Source: Flavobacterium ammoniigenes
GTDB taxonomy: Bacteria; Bacteroidota; Bacteroidia; Flavobacteriales; Flavobacteriaceae
Direction of reading: 5' to 3'
Assembly (NCBI RefSeq): GCF_020886055.1
Contig: NZ_AP025184.1
Coordinates: 1,674,001-1,738,000, forward strand
DNA length: 64,000 nt
The notes beneath the pieces were generated by a model that did no database searches, was not told the origin of the DNA, and was given only the letters and a program-made list of their open reading frames with translations. The position numbers were made by a program, and so were the translations under genes. Numbering within the stretch: the stretch's first letter is position 1; the number at the start of each line of letters is the position of its first letter. This document shows, piece after piece, positions 1-7,917 of this stretch.

Positions 1-593
1 GTGGCGTGTTGTTTTACAAAAGCAATTAATTGTTCACCGCCACGAGGAACTATTAAGTCCACACGCTGTGTTGGTTTTTCAAGAAAAGCTTGGGTTTCAG
101 CTCTATTATAATTGAGGTATTCTACCCAATTTTCAGCAACTTCATTTTCTTTCAAAGCCTGATGCCATAATTCGACAATTTTCAGATTAGAAAGCAAGGA
201 TTCTTTACCGCCTTTCAATAGAATTTTATTTCCCGATTTAAAAGCAATACCACCCGCTTCAACCGTAACATCTGGACGTGATTCGTAAATAATCATCACG
301 GTGCCAAAAGCTGCGGTTTTGTTGGTGATTTTCATTCCTTTTTCATGAACAAAATGAAAACGTTCTACTCCTATAGGATCTTCTTGGCTTGCCAATTGTT
401 GCATCGACAAAATCATTCCGTCAATTTTAGCATCATCCACCAAAAGGCGTTTTTCCATAGCCAAATCAGCCCCAGAATAATTATCCAAGTCTTGTTGATT
501 ACTACTTTTAAGACTGGCTCTTTCTTCTTCAAGAAGGGTGGCCATTCGGCTTAAAACAGCATTTCGTTTGGCAATTGAAAGTAGGGTGCTCAT
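1..593 (-). CDS. proA: gamma-glutamyl phosphate reductase, 3' part cut off by the window
   Basis: This is the N-terminal 197 residues of ProA, which reduces gamma-glutamyl phosphate to glutamate semialdehyde with NADPH in proline synthesis. It begins MSTLLSIAKRNAVL and carries the family motif IYESRPDVT at about residues 102-110, followed by the GGIAFKSGNKILLKGGKE stretch of the aldehyde dehydrogenase fold. The catalytic cysteine should lie beyond the window edge. The ATG at 593 lies 4 bp after the argD stop, so it is almost certainly cotranscribed with argD. Joining proA to an arg cluster is usual in Bacteroidota, where proB and the transcarbamylase generally follow. The reading frame is intact as far as it goes. 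Confidence 0.95.
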   Translation of the reverse strand, partial: MSTLLSIAKRNAVLSRMATLLEEERASLKSSNQQDLDNYSGADLAMEKRLLVDDAKIDGMILSMQQLASQEDPIGVERFHFVHEKGMKITNKTAAFGTVMIIYESRPDVTVEAGGIAFKSGNKILLKGGKESLLSNLKIVELWHQALKENEVAENWVEYLNYNRAETQAFLEKPTQRVDLIVPRGGEQLIAFVKQHA

Positions 594-597
594 GAAA

Positions 598-1737
598 TTA
601 AGATTGAATTTCTTGTAAAGCTTCTTTTAAAGCTATGATAAAAGTATCGATACCTTTTGTGTTGATTGTCAGAGGCGGAAGGATTCGTAATAGATTTTTG
701 TTATTGGCGTTTCCAGTGAAAATATGCTTGTCAATAATCATCTTTTTACGCAGCTCATTGATTTCAAAATCAAATTCAACCCCCAGCATTAATCCTTTTC
801 CTTTTACCTTTTTTACTTCAGGAATTTGTTTGATGGCTTCCAAGAAATAGGCATAAACTTCGTTTACATTGTCCATCAATTTTTGGTCTTTAATGACATC
901 CAAAACGGCAATTCCCGCAGCACAAGCCAAATGACTTCCGCCAAACGTAGTTCCTAATAAACCGTAACTTGCTTTGAATTTAGGAGCAATTAAAATACCA
1001 CCAATTGGAAAACCGTTCCCCATTCCTTTGGCCAAGCAAATAATGTCGGCTTTGATATTGTGGTGTTGGTGTGCGAAGAATTTTCCGGTTCTTCCGTAAC
1101 CCGACTGTACTTCGTCCAGGATTAAAACTACTTCGTATTGAGCGCAGATTTTTTCTAAGTCTTGGAAAAATTGAGTTGTTCCTTCGTCCAATCCACCCAC
1201 GCCTTGAATTCCTTCTATAATTACACAACATACATCACCTTTTTTCAATTCGGTTTCAACCAATTCAATTTGGTTCAACGGCAAAAAGCTAACTATTTGT
1301 TGCGCGTTTAATGGCGCTACAATTTTTTTGTTATCGGTAACAGCAACTGCTGCTGAAGTTCTTCCGTGGAAGGAGTTGTCAAAAGCAATCACACGTGATT
1401 TGTTGTTGTGGAATGAAGCGAGTTTCAGCGCATTTTCATTGGCCTCAGCCCCTGAACTACACAAAAACAAACTATAGTCTTCATATCCTGATAATTTCCC
1501 AAGTTTTTCTGCTAGTTCAACTTGCAATGGGTTTTGAATCGCATTGGAATAAAAACCAATGGCGTCCAATTGTTCTTTCAATTTAGTTACATAATAAGGG
1601 TGGGTATGGCCAATTGAAATTACGCCGTGACCACTATATAAATCTAAGTATTCCACTCCATTAGCATCTGTAATAATACAATCTACTGCTTTTACAGGGG
1701 TGATATTGTATAAAGGATAAACGTCAAATAAATTCAT
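598..1737 (-). CDS. argD: acetylornithine (or succinylornithine) aminotransferase
   Basis: A class III PLP-dependent aminotransferase of 379 residues, the normal ArgD length. It interconverts N-acylglutamate semialdehyde and N-acylornithine. Visible landmarks are SSGAEANENALK (about 94-105), the DEVQSGYGRTGKF block that holds the PLP aspartate (about 208-220), and the Schiff-base lysine in AKGMGNGFPIGG (Lys237). It sits 21 bp after argC and 4 bp before proA in an arginine operon. Bacteroidota of this type often use succinylated rather than acetylated intermediates; the sequence alone does not tell me which acyl group this enzyme uses. Ornithine aminotransferase is a less likely alternative given the neighbours. 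Confidence 0.95.
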   Translation of the reverse strand: MNLFDVYPLYNITPVKAVDCIITDANGVEYLDLYSGHGVISIGHTHPYYVTKLKEQLDAIGFYSNAIQNPLQVELAEKLGKLSGYEDYSLFLCSSGAEANENALKLASFHNNKSRVIAFDNSFHGRTSAAVAVTDNKKIVAPLNAQQIVSFLPLNQIELVETELKKGDVCCVIIEGIQGVGGLDEGTTQFFQDLEKICAQYEVVLILDEVQSGYGRTGKFFAHQHHNIKADIICLAKGMGNGFPIGGILIAPKFKASYGLLGTTFGGSHLACAAGIAVLDVIKDQKLMDNVNEVYAYFLEAIKQIPEVKKVKGKGLMLGVEFDFEINELRKKMIIDKHIFTGNANNKNLLRILPPLTINTKGIDTFIIALKEALQEIQS

Positions 1738-1758
1738 TTTTCAATTTTTTAATTGTTT

Positions 1759-2736
1759 TTAAAATCCACAAGGCTTTAAATGCAATCCTGTGGTTTCGTC
1801 TAGGCCAAATAACAAGTTCATGTTTTGAATCGCTTGTCCAGAGGCGCCTTTGGTTAAATTGTCAATTATTGAAGTGATTAAAAGCCGGTCTCCTCTTTTC
1901 ATCAAACTGATGATACATTTGTTAGTTTGCACCACTTGCTTCATGTTGATGTTAGTAGTAGTGACTGTTACAAATGGTTGATCCGCATAGTAAGCTTCGT
2001 ATTTCGCAACAATATCTTCCAAACTTTCTTCAATGTTGGTATATAAAGTCGCAAAAATTCCTCTAGCAAAATCCCCTCGGTTAGGAACAAATACTAACTC
2101 GTTTGGATAACCTGCCTGCAATTGTTGAATGCTTTGATTGATTTCACCCAAATGTTGGTGTTCAAAAGCTTTGTAATGCGACATATTGTTGTTTCTCCAA
2201 CTGAAATGGGTCGTTTCCGATGGACTAACTCCAGCTCCTGTACTTCCAGTAGTAGCGTTGATGTGGACATCTTCGTTAAGTAATCCATTTTTGGCCAATG
2301 GCAGTAAAGCCAATTGAATAGCCGTAGCAAAACAACCTGGGTTAGCGATATAATTTGCTGATTTTATAGCTGCTTTGTTCAATTCCGGCAAACCGTAAAC
2401 AAATTGCTTTCCATCAAATTCAGCGTCTTTAGTCAGTCTAAAATCGTTTCCTAAATCGATGATTTTAGTATCTTTTGAAAATTGGTTTTGTTCTAAAAAT
2501 GCTTTTGATTTTCCATGACCCAAACACAAGAAAACCACATTCACGTTAGGGTTGACTTGATCAGTAAAATTCATTTCAATATCACCCATCAAATCGTGAT
2601 GCGCAATGGATAAAGGTTTGCCAGCATTAGTTGTACTGTAAACAAAATCCAAAGTCGCATTGGGGTGAAACATCAAAATTCGGATGAGTTCCCCAGCAGT
2701 ATAGCCTGAACCTCCAATTATTCCAACTTTAATCAT
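1759..2736 (-). CDS. argC: N-acetyl-gamma-glutamyl-phosphate reductase
   Basis: ArgC reduces N-acylglutamyl phosphate to the semialdehyde, the step before ArgD. The protein is 325 residues. It begins with a Rossmann NADP-binding loop, GIIGGSGYTAGELIRIL, and has the active-site cysteine in NPGCFATA (Cys135), with the GSTGAGVSPSETTHFSWR segment downstream. Its ATG overlaps the end of argG by 8 bp, which implies translational coupling. This is the short type-1 ArgC form. Arginine operon context on both sides makes the call firm. Confidence 0.96.
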   Translation of the reverse strand: MIKVGIIGGSGYTAGELIRILMFHPNATLDFVYSTTNAGKPLSIAHHDLMGDIEMNFTDQVNPNVNVVFLCLGHGKSKAFLEQNQFSKDTKIIDLGNDFRLTKDAEFDGKQFVYGLPELNKAAIKSANYIANPGCFATAIQLALLPLAKNGLLNEDVHINATTGSTGAGVSPSETTHFSWRNNNMSHYKAFEHQHLGEINQSIQQLQAGYPNELVFVPNRGDFARGIFATLYTNIEESLEDIVAKYEAYYADQPFVTVTTTNINMKQVVQTNKCIISLMKRGDRLLITSIIDNLTKGASGQAIQNMNLLFGLDETTGLHLKPCGF

Positions 2737-3922
2737 GACTCAGTTGATTTACAGATGAAAAAATATTTTGTGCATTGCCTAAAATCTTAATGAATCCTTT
2801 GGCATCTTCCGATGTCCAAGCATTATTCATTTCGCCATATTGTCCAAATCCGGTGTTCATCAAATCGTTTTTAGATTCGATTCCGTCCAATGAGAAATGA
2901 TAGGGTTTTAGGGTTACCGTCACCGTTCCATTCACAGTTTTTTGAGTGTCTTCTAAAAAAGTTTCAATATTACGCATCACAGGATCTAGGAATTGTCCTT
3001 CGTGGAATAACATCCCGTACCAGTTGCCTAATTGTTCTTTCCAATATTGTTGCCATTTACCCAAAGTATGTTTCTCTAGTAAATGATGCGCTTTGATAAT
3101 AATTAGTGGAGCAGCGGCTTCAAAACCAACACGTCCTTTGATTCCAATGATTGTATCTCCTACATGAATGTCTCTACCGATCGCATAGGCATTCGCCATT
3201 TTTTCTAAAATCACAATGTTGTTTGGAGGTGTATCTTTTTTTCCATTTACCGCAACCAATTGTCCTTCGTGGAATTCTAATGTTACTTTTTCTTCCCCTT
3301 GTTTTTGCAATTGCGAAGGGTAGGCCTCACTTGGTAAGGCTTCGTGAGAAGTTAGGGTTTCTTTTCCACCCACGCTAGTTCCCCAAAGACCTTTATTTAT
3401 TGAGTATTGTGCTTTTTCCCATGAATAATGAACACCATTTTTAGCCAAATAATCTACCTCTTCTTGACGTGATAATTTTAAATCACGAATAGGCGTGATG
3501 ATTTCAATTTCAGGAGCAATGGTTTGGAAAATCAAATCAAAACGAATTTGATCGTTTCCAGCACCGGTACTTCCGTGAGCAATAGCATTGGCACCAACAG
3601 ATTTAGCGTATTTGATGGCTTCTATAGCTTGAAAAACACGTTCAGCACTTACAGAAAGAGGGTAGGTGTTGTTTTTCAATACGTTACCATAAATCAAATA
3701 TTTAATCGCTTTATCGTAATATTTGTCTAGAATCGTAAGGTTAGCATGTTGGGCGCTTCCTAATTCATAGGCTCTATCTTCGATAGCTTGTAACTCTTCG
3801 TCATCAAATCCCCCGGTATTGATTAATACAGTATGGACTTCGTATCCTTTTTCGTTTTTCAAATATTTTAGGCAATACGAGGTGTCTAATCCACCGCTAT
3901 AGGCTAATACAACTTTTTTCAT
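2729..3922 (-). CDS. argG: argininosuccinate synthase
   Basis: ArgG joins citrulline and aspartate with ATP to make argininosuccinate. The 397-residue protein starts MKKVVLAYSGGLDTSYCL, which contains the N-type ATP pyrophosphatase P-loop SGGLDTS, and later shows HGSTGAGNDQIRFD, the citrulline and aspartate-binding region. Length and motif order match the family. It follows the GNAT gene by 7 bp and overlaps argC by 8 bp. It is the first classical arg enzyme of the operon. Confidence 0.97.
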   Translation of the reverse strand: MKKVVLAYSGGLDTSYCLKYLKNEKGYEVHTVLINTGGFDDEELQAIEDRAYELGSAQHANLTILDKYYDKAIKYLIYGNVLKNNTYPLSVSAERVFQAIEAIKYAKSVGANAIAHGSTGAGNDQIRFDLIFQTIAPEIEIITPIRDLKLSRQEEVDYLAKNGVHYSWEKAQYSINKGLWGTSVGGKETLTSHEALPSEAYPSQLQKQGEEKVTLEFHEGQLVAVNGKKDTPPNNIVILEKMANAYAIGRDIHVGDTIIGIKGRVGFEAAAPLIIIKAHHLLEKHTLGKWQQYWKEQLGNWYGMLFHEGQFLDPVMRNIETFLEDTQKTVNGTVTVTLKPYHFSLDGIESKNDLMNTGFGQYGEMNNAWTSEDAKGFIKILGNAQNIFSSVNQLSHD

Positions 3923-3929
3923 GGTATAA

Positions 3930-4547
3930 TTATTTTTTTAAGAATAAGGCTTCTTTAATTTTATTTAATCGGTTGAGAACTTTTACATTGAATGGATGTC
4001 TTGGCGGAATCTTTTGTTTCTCTTTTGGATCGTATAACATTCCGGTACACAAACACATTTTATTGTCTTTGCTTTTTAAGATATCATAATTGGTACAGGT
4101 TTGGCATCCTTTCCAAAAACTAGGATCAGTAGTCAATTCAGAGAACGGAACCGGTTTGTATCCTAAATCGGAATTGATTTTCATTACGGCTAAGCCTGTA
4201 GTGATTCCGAATACTTTAGCATCAGGATATTTTTTTAGCGAATAATCAAACACTTTGGATTTGATTTTTTTGGCTAAACCATGATTTCTAAAATCGGGAT
4301 GCACGATTAAACCTGAGTGCGCCACAAATTTTCCGTGTTGCCAACTTTCAATATAACAAAAACCTGCGAACTTACCATCGACTAAAGCGATGATAGCATC
4401 TTGGTTTTCCATCTTTTTTTGAATGTAATCGGGTGTTCTTTTTGCAATACCAGTTCCTCTCAATTTGGCAGAGGTTTCTATAGTTTCACAAATTTCATTC
4501 GCAAATTGATAATGCTCTTCTTGAGTTACAACAATTTTAATATTCAT
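3930..4547 (-). CDS. GNAT acetyltransferase at the head of the arg operon, candidate N-acylglutamate synthase
   Basis: A 205-residue GNAT protein. I start it at the ATG at 4547 (MNIKIVVTQEEHYQFANEIC) because the sequence in front has no family character. The acyl-CoA-binding region is LIVHPDFRNHGLAKKIKSKV, a version of the usual Q/RxxGxG/A loop. The C-terminal part has a cysteine group, CQTC followed by MCLC about 15 residues later, that could bind a metal. No ArgA or ArgJ is visible in the window. Equivalent GNAT genes beside argG in other Bacteroidota have been proposed as N-acetyl- or N-succinylglutamate synthases, so that role is the best inference here. It is preceded by a long leader with a small peptide ORF. 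Confidence 0.8.
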   Translation of the reverse strand: MNIKIVVTQEEHYQFANEICETIETSAKLRGTGIAKRTPDYIQKKMENQDAIIALVDGKFAGFCYIESWQHGKFVAHSGLIVHPDFRNHGLAKKIKSKVFDYSLKKYPDAKVFGITTGLAVMKINSDLGYKPVPFSELTTDPSFWKGCQTCTNYDILKSKDNKMCLCTGMLYDPKEKQKIPPRHPFNVKVLNRLNKIKEALFLKK

Positions 4548-4602
4548 TTCAAGAGTTAATTTTATAATTAAATGAAACAATTATGATTGGAATACAATAA
4601 TT

Positions 4603-4691
4603 TAAATCCAAAACAGACACAAACGAATACATTCGATTAGTGATTGTGTTTGAGTGATTTAAAAGAAAATTCTTTGGATTTAGATATCCAA
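4603..4691 (-). promoter_or_regulatory. leader RNA element with mutually exclusive stems
   Basis: Three segments are seen in RNA order. TTGGAT (4686-4691) can pair with ATCCAA (4674-4679). The same middle segment, extended to TAAATCCAAA (4673-4682), can instead form ten perfect pairs with TTTGGATTTA (4603-4612). The long-range stem would enclose a nested hairpin at 4617-4649 (ACACAA/TTGTGT with inner CGAAT/ATTCG). It lies between the leader peptide and the first arg-operon gene. It matches no riboswitch class that I recognise. Whether it switches is inference from complementarity only. Confidence 0.4.
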
Positions 4692-4755
4692 TGTAAAACG
4701 AAAATGATTTCAAAACAATAAGTTGAAAAATGAATAAAAGGTTAAAAACACAAAT

Positions 4756-4777
4756 GGAAACTATAGCGATAGTGTCC
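4756..4777 (-). promoter_or_regulatory. terminator-like hairpin overlapping the leader-peptide stop
   Basis: In the RNA sense the stem is GGAcACTAT, loop CGCT, then ATAGTtTCC: eight pairs with one mismatch. It is followed by a U-rich run (ATTTGTGTTTTT). The leader peptide's second CGG codon forms the base of the 5' arm and its TAG stop is in the 3' arm, so a translating or stalled ribosome would control whether it folds. ACAAAT at the first CGG codon is complementary to ATTTGT just after the stem and could form a competing pairing. Confidence 0.4.
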
Positions 4778-4847
4778 GTACTTCGGGAGAAGTCGAAAGT
4801 GTATTTGTCCGTGATAAAGAAGTTATATGTAAACTGTTTTTATTCAT
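4761..4847 (-). CDS. putative 28-residue leader peptide of the arginine operon
   Basis: An ATG-started ORF of 28 sense codons and a TAG stop, reading MNKNSLHITSLSRTN, then a Ser/Thr-rich part ending EVRTLSL. It starts about 7 nt after the 3' end of a TATTTTTG promoter element, so its mRNA may be nearly leaderless. Its only two arginines are both encoded by CGG followed by ACA; CGG is expected to be rare in a genome this AT-rich. The stop codon lies within a hairpin at 4756-4777. No long gene occupies the 213 nt from its stop to the GNAT start. The role in attenuation is inference. It could also be a chance ORF on an intergenic repeat. Confidence 0.5.
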   Translation of the reverse strand: MNKNSLHITSLSRTNTLSTSPEVRTLSL

Positions 4848-4853
4848 CGCCAG

Positions 4854-4861
4854 CAAAAATA
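4854..4861 (-). promoter_or_regulatory. -7 element of the arg operon promoter
   Basis: On the minus strand this reads TATTTTTG, a match to the Bacteroidota -7 consensus TAnnTTTG. A CTTG lies 15 nt upstream, which is closer than the usual spacing for the -33 element. Transcription would start around 4848, directly at the leader-peptide ATG and about 300 nt before the GNAT start codon. Confidence 0.55.
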
Positions 4862-5091
4862 CAACTTTTTTTATAACAAGGGGTTAATTCTGGGTTTTCT
4901 AACATTTTTACATAGCAATGTTAAGATGTTTAAATTTAGAACTCTTTGGTATTGTTTTATGGTTTTGTTATCAAATGATTTTTGAATCAATTAGGTAGTA
5001 ATAAAACGGCAAGACTTTGTTGTTAATTAGTTTGTTAAAAACTACTACGTCTTTTATAAAGACAAGCTATTATTTAGCCGACGTTTTTTTG

Positions 5092-5099
5092 TATTTTTG
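5092..5099 (+). promoter_or_regulatory. -7 promoter element of glyA
   Basis: TATTTTTG matches TAnnTTTG and lies 25 bp before the glyA ATG at 5125. The region between 4862 and 5091 shows no gene on either strand and serves as the divergent promoter space between the arg operon and glyA. Confidence 0.6.
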
Positions 5100-5124
5100 C
5101 CTCAAATTAACAAAAACTACACAA

Positions 5125-6399
5125 ATGCAACGCGACGAACAAATTTTTGACCTTATCCTAGAAGAACAAGAAAGACAAATTCACGGAATAGAATTAATTG
5201 CATCAGAAAACTTTGTAAGTGACGAAGTAATGGAAGCAGCTGGTTCTGTTTTGACTAACAAATATGCAGAAGGATATCCTGGAAAAAGATATTACGGCGG
5301 TTGTGAAGTAGTGGATGTTGTAGAACAAATTGCCATTGACAGAGCCAAAGAATTATTTGGTGCTGAATATGCTAACGTTCAACCGCACTCAGGCTCTCAA
5401 GCCAATACTGCAGTGTATCACGCTTGTATTAAACCAGGGGATACTATTTTAGGATTTGATTTGGCTCACGGTGGTCACTTGACTCACGGTTCTCCTGTGA
5501 ATTTTTCTGGTCGTTTGTACAATCCAGTTTTTTATGGAGTGGACAAGGAAACAGGAAGATTAGACTATGATAAAATTCAAGAAATTGCAACCCAATCACA
5601 ACCCAAATTAATTATCGCTGGAGCTTCGGCTTATTCTCGCGATATGGATTTTGCTCGTTTCAGACAAATTGCAGATAGCGTTGGCGCTATTTTATTGGCT
5701 GATATATCGCATCCAGCAGGTTTGATTGCCAAAGGGTTGATGAACGATCCATTGCCTCACTGTCATATTGTAACTACAACAACTCACAAAACATTACGTG
5801 GACCACGTGGTGGATTGATCTTGATGGGTAAAGATTTTGAAAACCCATTTGGTTTAACCACTCCAAAAGGTGAAATCAGAATGATGTCTAATTTATTGGA
5901 CTTAGCTGTTTTTCCTGGAAATCAAGGTGGACCATTAATGCACATCATCGCTGCTAAAGCGGTTGCTTTTGGAGAAGCTTTACAAGATGAATTCTTTACG
6001 TATGCGATGCAATTGCAAAAAAATGCGAAAGCTATGGCTGACGCTTTTGTAAAAAGGGGATACGAAATCATTTCTGGTGGTACAGACAATCACATGATGT
6101 TGATCGACTTGCGAAATAAAAACATTTCGGGTAAAGACGCTGAAAATGCGTTGGTAAAAGCTGAAATTACAGTAAATAAAAACATGGTTCCTTTTGATGA
6201 CAAATCGCCATTTGTTACTTCTGGAATTCGTGTGGGAACTGCTGCAATCACGACTCGTGGTTTAGTAGAAGAAGATATGGAAACTATCGTAGCCCTTATC
6301 GATAAAGTCTTAATGAATCACACAGACGAAGATGTAATCGAAGAAGTAGCTGCTGAAGTTAACGAAATGATGAGCGAAAGAGCCATATTCGTTTTCTAA
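5125..6399 (+). CDS. glyA: serine hydroxymethyltransferase
   Basis: GlyA transfers the hydroxymethyl group of serine to tetrahydrofolate, giving glycine and 5,10-methylene-THF. I start the 424-residue protein at the ATG at 5125 ([18 protein letters not shown]). An upstream TTG would extend it, but that extension runs through the TATTTTTG promoter and has no family similarity. PLP-binding lysine is Lys222 in [23 protein letters not shown] and [15 protein letters not shown] are further family blocks. It is followed by a strong terminator, so it is probably monocistronic. Confidence 0.97.
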   Translation: MQRDEQIFDLILEEQERQIHGIELIASENFVSDEVMEAAGSVLTNKYAEGYPGKRYYGGCEVVDVVEQIAIDRAKELFGAEYANVQPHSGSQANTAVYHACIKPGDTILGFDLAHGGHLTHGSPVNFSGRLYNPVFYGVDKETGRLDYDKIQEIATQSQPKLIIAGASAYSRDMDFARFRQIADSVGAILLADISHPAGLIAKGLMNDPLPHCHIVTTTTHKTLRGPRGGLILMGKDFENPFGLTTPKGEIRMMSNLLDLAVFPGNQGGPLMHIIAAKAVAFGEALQDEFFTYAMQLQKNAKAMADAFVKRGYEIISGGTDNHMMLIDLRNKNISGKDAENALVKAEITVNKNMVPFDDKSPFVTSGIRVGTAAITTRGLVEEDMETIVALIDKVLMNHTDEDVIEEVAAEVNEMMSERAIFVF

Positions 6400-6421
6400 G
6401 ATTGCGTTTGTTATTTAATTT

Positions 6422-6480
6422 AAAAGTTTAAAGTTTTGTGCTAACCTTGTTTTCGCAACACTTTAAACTTTTTTATTTTT
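6422..6480 (+). terminator. rho-independent terminator after glyA
   Basis: A 12-bp stem, AAAAGTTTAAAG (6422-6433) with CTTTAAACTTTT (6461-6472), is followed by TTATTTTT. The loop is long (about 27 nt) and may contain a further short pairing. Confidence 0.7.
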
Positions 6481-6505
6481 ACCTCCTTTTTAATTCCAAT
6501 TCAAA

Positions 6506-7099
6506 ATGTCCATACTACGATTAAAATTGCCAACCGACCCAAGATGGGTCAATATTGTTGAGAAAAACATTGAAGAAATTCTAACGGATCACGCTTGGTG
6601 CGAACAGAAAGCAGCTACCAATGCCATTACCATAATCACACACAATTCGGAGCATCAAGATTTAGTTCAGGATCTTTTGGCTTTGGCCAAAGAAGAAATT
6701 GACCATTTTGAACAAGTTCACAATATCATCATCAAACGCGGTCTGAAATTAGGTCGCGAACGCAAAGACGATTATGTAAATGAATTGTATCTGTACATGA
6801 AACGAAGTAATACGGGAAGTCGAGTTTCTGGCTTAGTAGAACGTTTGTTGTTTTCGGCCATGATTGAGGCGAGAAGTTGCGAACGTTTTAAAGTCCTTTC
6901 TGAAAATATTGAAGACGAAGAATTGGCTACTTTCTACCGTGATTTGATGGAAAGTGAAGCAGGACATTACACCACTTTTATTAGCTATGCCCGTAAATAT
7001 GGAGAAGGTATTGATGTAGAAAAACGCTGGCGAGAATGGTTGGATTTTGAAGCTTCTATTATTACCAATTATGGTAAAGGTGAAACCGTTCACGGGTAG
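6506..7099 (+). CDS. miaE: tRNA-(ms2)io6A hydroxylase, MiaE family
   Basis: A 197-residue diiron protein of the MiaE family, which hydroxylates the isopentenyl side chain of (methylthio)isopentenyladenosine-37 in tRNA. The ferritin-like four-helix core carries the expected carboxylate and histidine ligands: KEEIDHFEQVH (about 75-85), a glutamate in IEARSCERF, and ESEAGHYTTF near residue 155. MiaE is common in flavobacteria. It stands alone between the glyA terminator and a convergent pentapeptide gene. The exact substrate (with or without the methylthio group) cannot be read from the sequence. Confidence 0.9.
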   Translation: MSILRLKLPTDPRWVNIVEKNIEEILTDHAWCEQKAATNAITIITHNSEHQDLVQDLLALAKEEIDHFEQVHNIIIKRGLKLGRERKDDYVNELYLYMKRSNTGSRVSGLVERLLFSAMIEARSCERFKVLSENIEDEELATFYRDLMESEAGHYTTFISYARKYGEGIDVEKRWREWLDFEASIITNYGKGETVHG

Positions 7100-7142
7100 C
7101 AATATCAAAAATCAAGATTAAAAGTTAAATTTTATAATTGAA

Positions 7143-7712
7143 TTACTCCACAATAATATTGTGCTTATACAATAATCCTTTAAGACCTTCTAAAGCGAAA
7201 GCAGCTTTTTTAATCTTGGTTTTTTCTGGATTAATGGTGTAATTGTAGCTGGTTTTAAAATTGGCTTTTGAGGCGTTGGCTTTGTCAAATTCCGCACGAT
7301 ACAAATCGCAATTGTCAAACACAACTTCAGACAAATCAGCTGCCATAAAATCAACAGCAATTAGACTACAGTTTTTAAATTGTGTTTCTTTTAGCTTTAA
7401 TGTATAGAATTTGGAGAAATCCAAATTACAGCGACTAAACGCTATTTCAAAAATCAATTTATCGCACATCGAGAAATTAATATCCTGCATTTTGCAGTTA
7501 TTGAAGTGTACGGTTCGTAAGGCGGTATGGTTGAGTTTAGTGCTGTTGAAGTTACAATTGGTAAAAGTACACTCTATAAAAGTCACTCCTATGAAATTAC
7601 AAGCGGTAAAATCACAATTATTAAACTGACAAGATTCAAATTCTTTGAGGTGCAAATCCTCTTCACCATAAGTGGTGTCTTGGTAGGTCAAATCAAAGAA
7701 GTAGGTTGTCAT
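7143..7712 (-). CDS. pentapeptide-repeat protein
   Basis: The 189-residue protein consists largely of A(D/N)Lxx-type pentapeptide repeats, for example FTACNFIGVTFIECTFTNCN, predicted to fold as a right-handed quadrilateral beta-helix. It has no signal peptide or membrane segment. The family includes Qnr-type gyrase protectors, but this protein shows no specific Qnr signature and most members have unknown function. It is convergent with miaE and its start codon faces an 80-bp tandem repeat. I do not assign a function. Confidence 0.85.
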   Translation of the reverse strand: MTTYFFDLTYQDTTYGEEDLHLKEFESCQFNNCDFTACNFIGVTFIECTFTNCNFNSTKLNHTALRTVHFNNCKMQDINFSMCDKLIFEIAFSRCNLDFSKFYTLKLKETQFKNCSLIAVDFMAADLSEVVFDNCDLYRAEFDKANASKANFKTSYNYTINPEKTKIKKAAFALEGLKGLLYKHNIIVE

Positions 7713-7733
7713 AATTTGATGGAAAAATATTTA

Positions 7734-7897
7734 TTGACTGGATTATATATCCTACAAAGCTCCGCTTTGAAAAAAAAATCCAAAAACAATTTCAAGCGAG
7801 CTTGATTTATTATTTGACTGGATTAAACATCCAATAAAGCTCCGCTTTGAAAATACAATAAAAACAAAAAAACGCTCAAGCGAGCTTGGCGTTTTTT
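7734..7897. repeat. imperfect 80-bp tandem duplication behind tRNA-Arg
   Basis: Two copies begin at 7734 and 7814. Each has TTGACTGGATTA, then AAAGCTCCGCTTTGAAAA at a constant 80-bp offset, then TCAAGCGAGCTTG (7792-7804 and 7876-7888, offset 84). Each unit therefore has two small palindromes, AAAGCtccGCTTT and CAAGCgaGCTTG. The 9-mer GACTGGATT of both units also occurs in the tRNA-Arg T arm (7925-7933). The second copy supplies the tRNA terminator hairpin. Confidence 0.75.
7866..7897 (-). terminator. terminator downstream of tRNA-Arg
   Basis: A stem AAAAAACGC/GCGTTTTTT is extended by CAAG/CTTG around a four-base loop, with one bulged base. On the minus strand it ends in a T run and lies about 20 bp after the tRNA 3' end. 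Confidence 0.75.
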
Positions 7898-7917
7898 CTT
7901 TTAATTGTAATTATTTG

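Noticed and set aside
5017..5124. Longer GlyA start at an upstream TTG
   Set aside because: The extension runs through the TATTTTTG promoter element and adds 36 residues without similarity to SHMT.
7143..7712. Qnr-type gyrase protection protein
   Set aside because: Pentapeptide repeats alone do not identify Qnr, and nothing nearby supports resistance.
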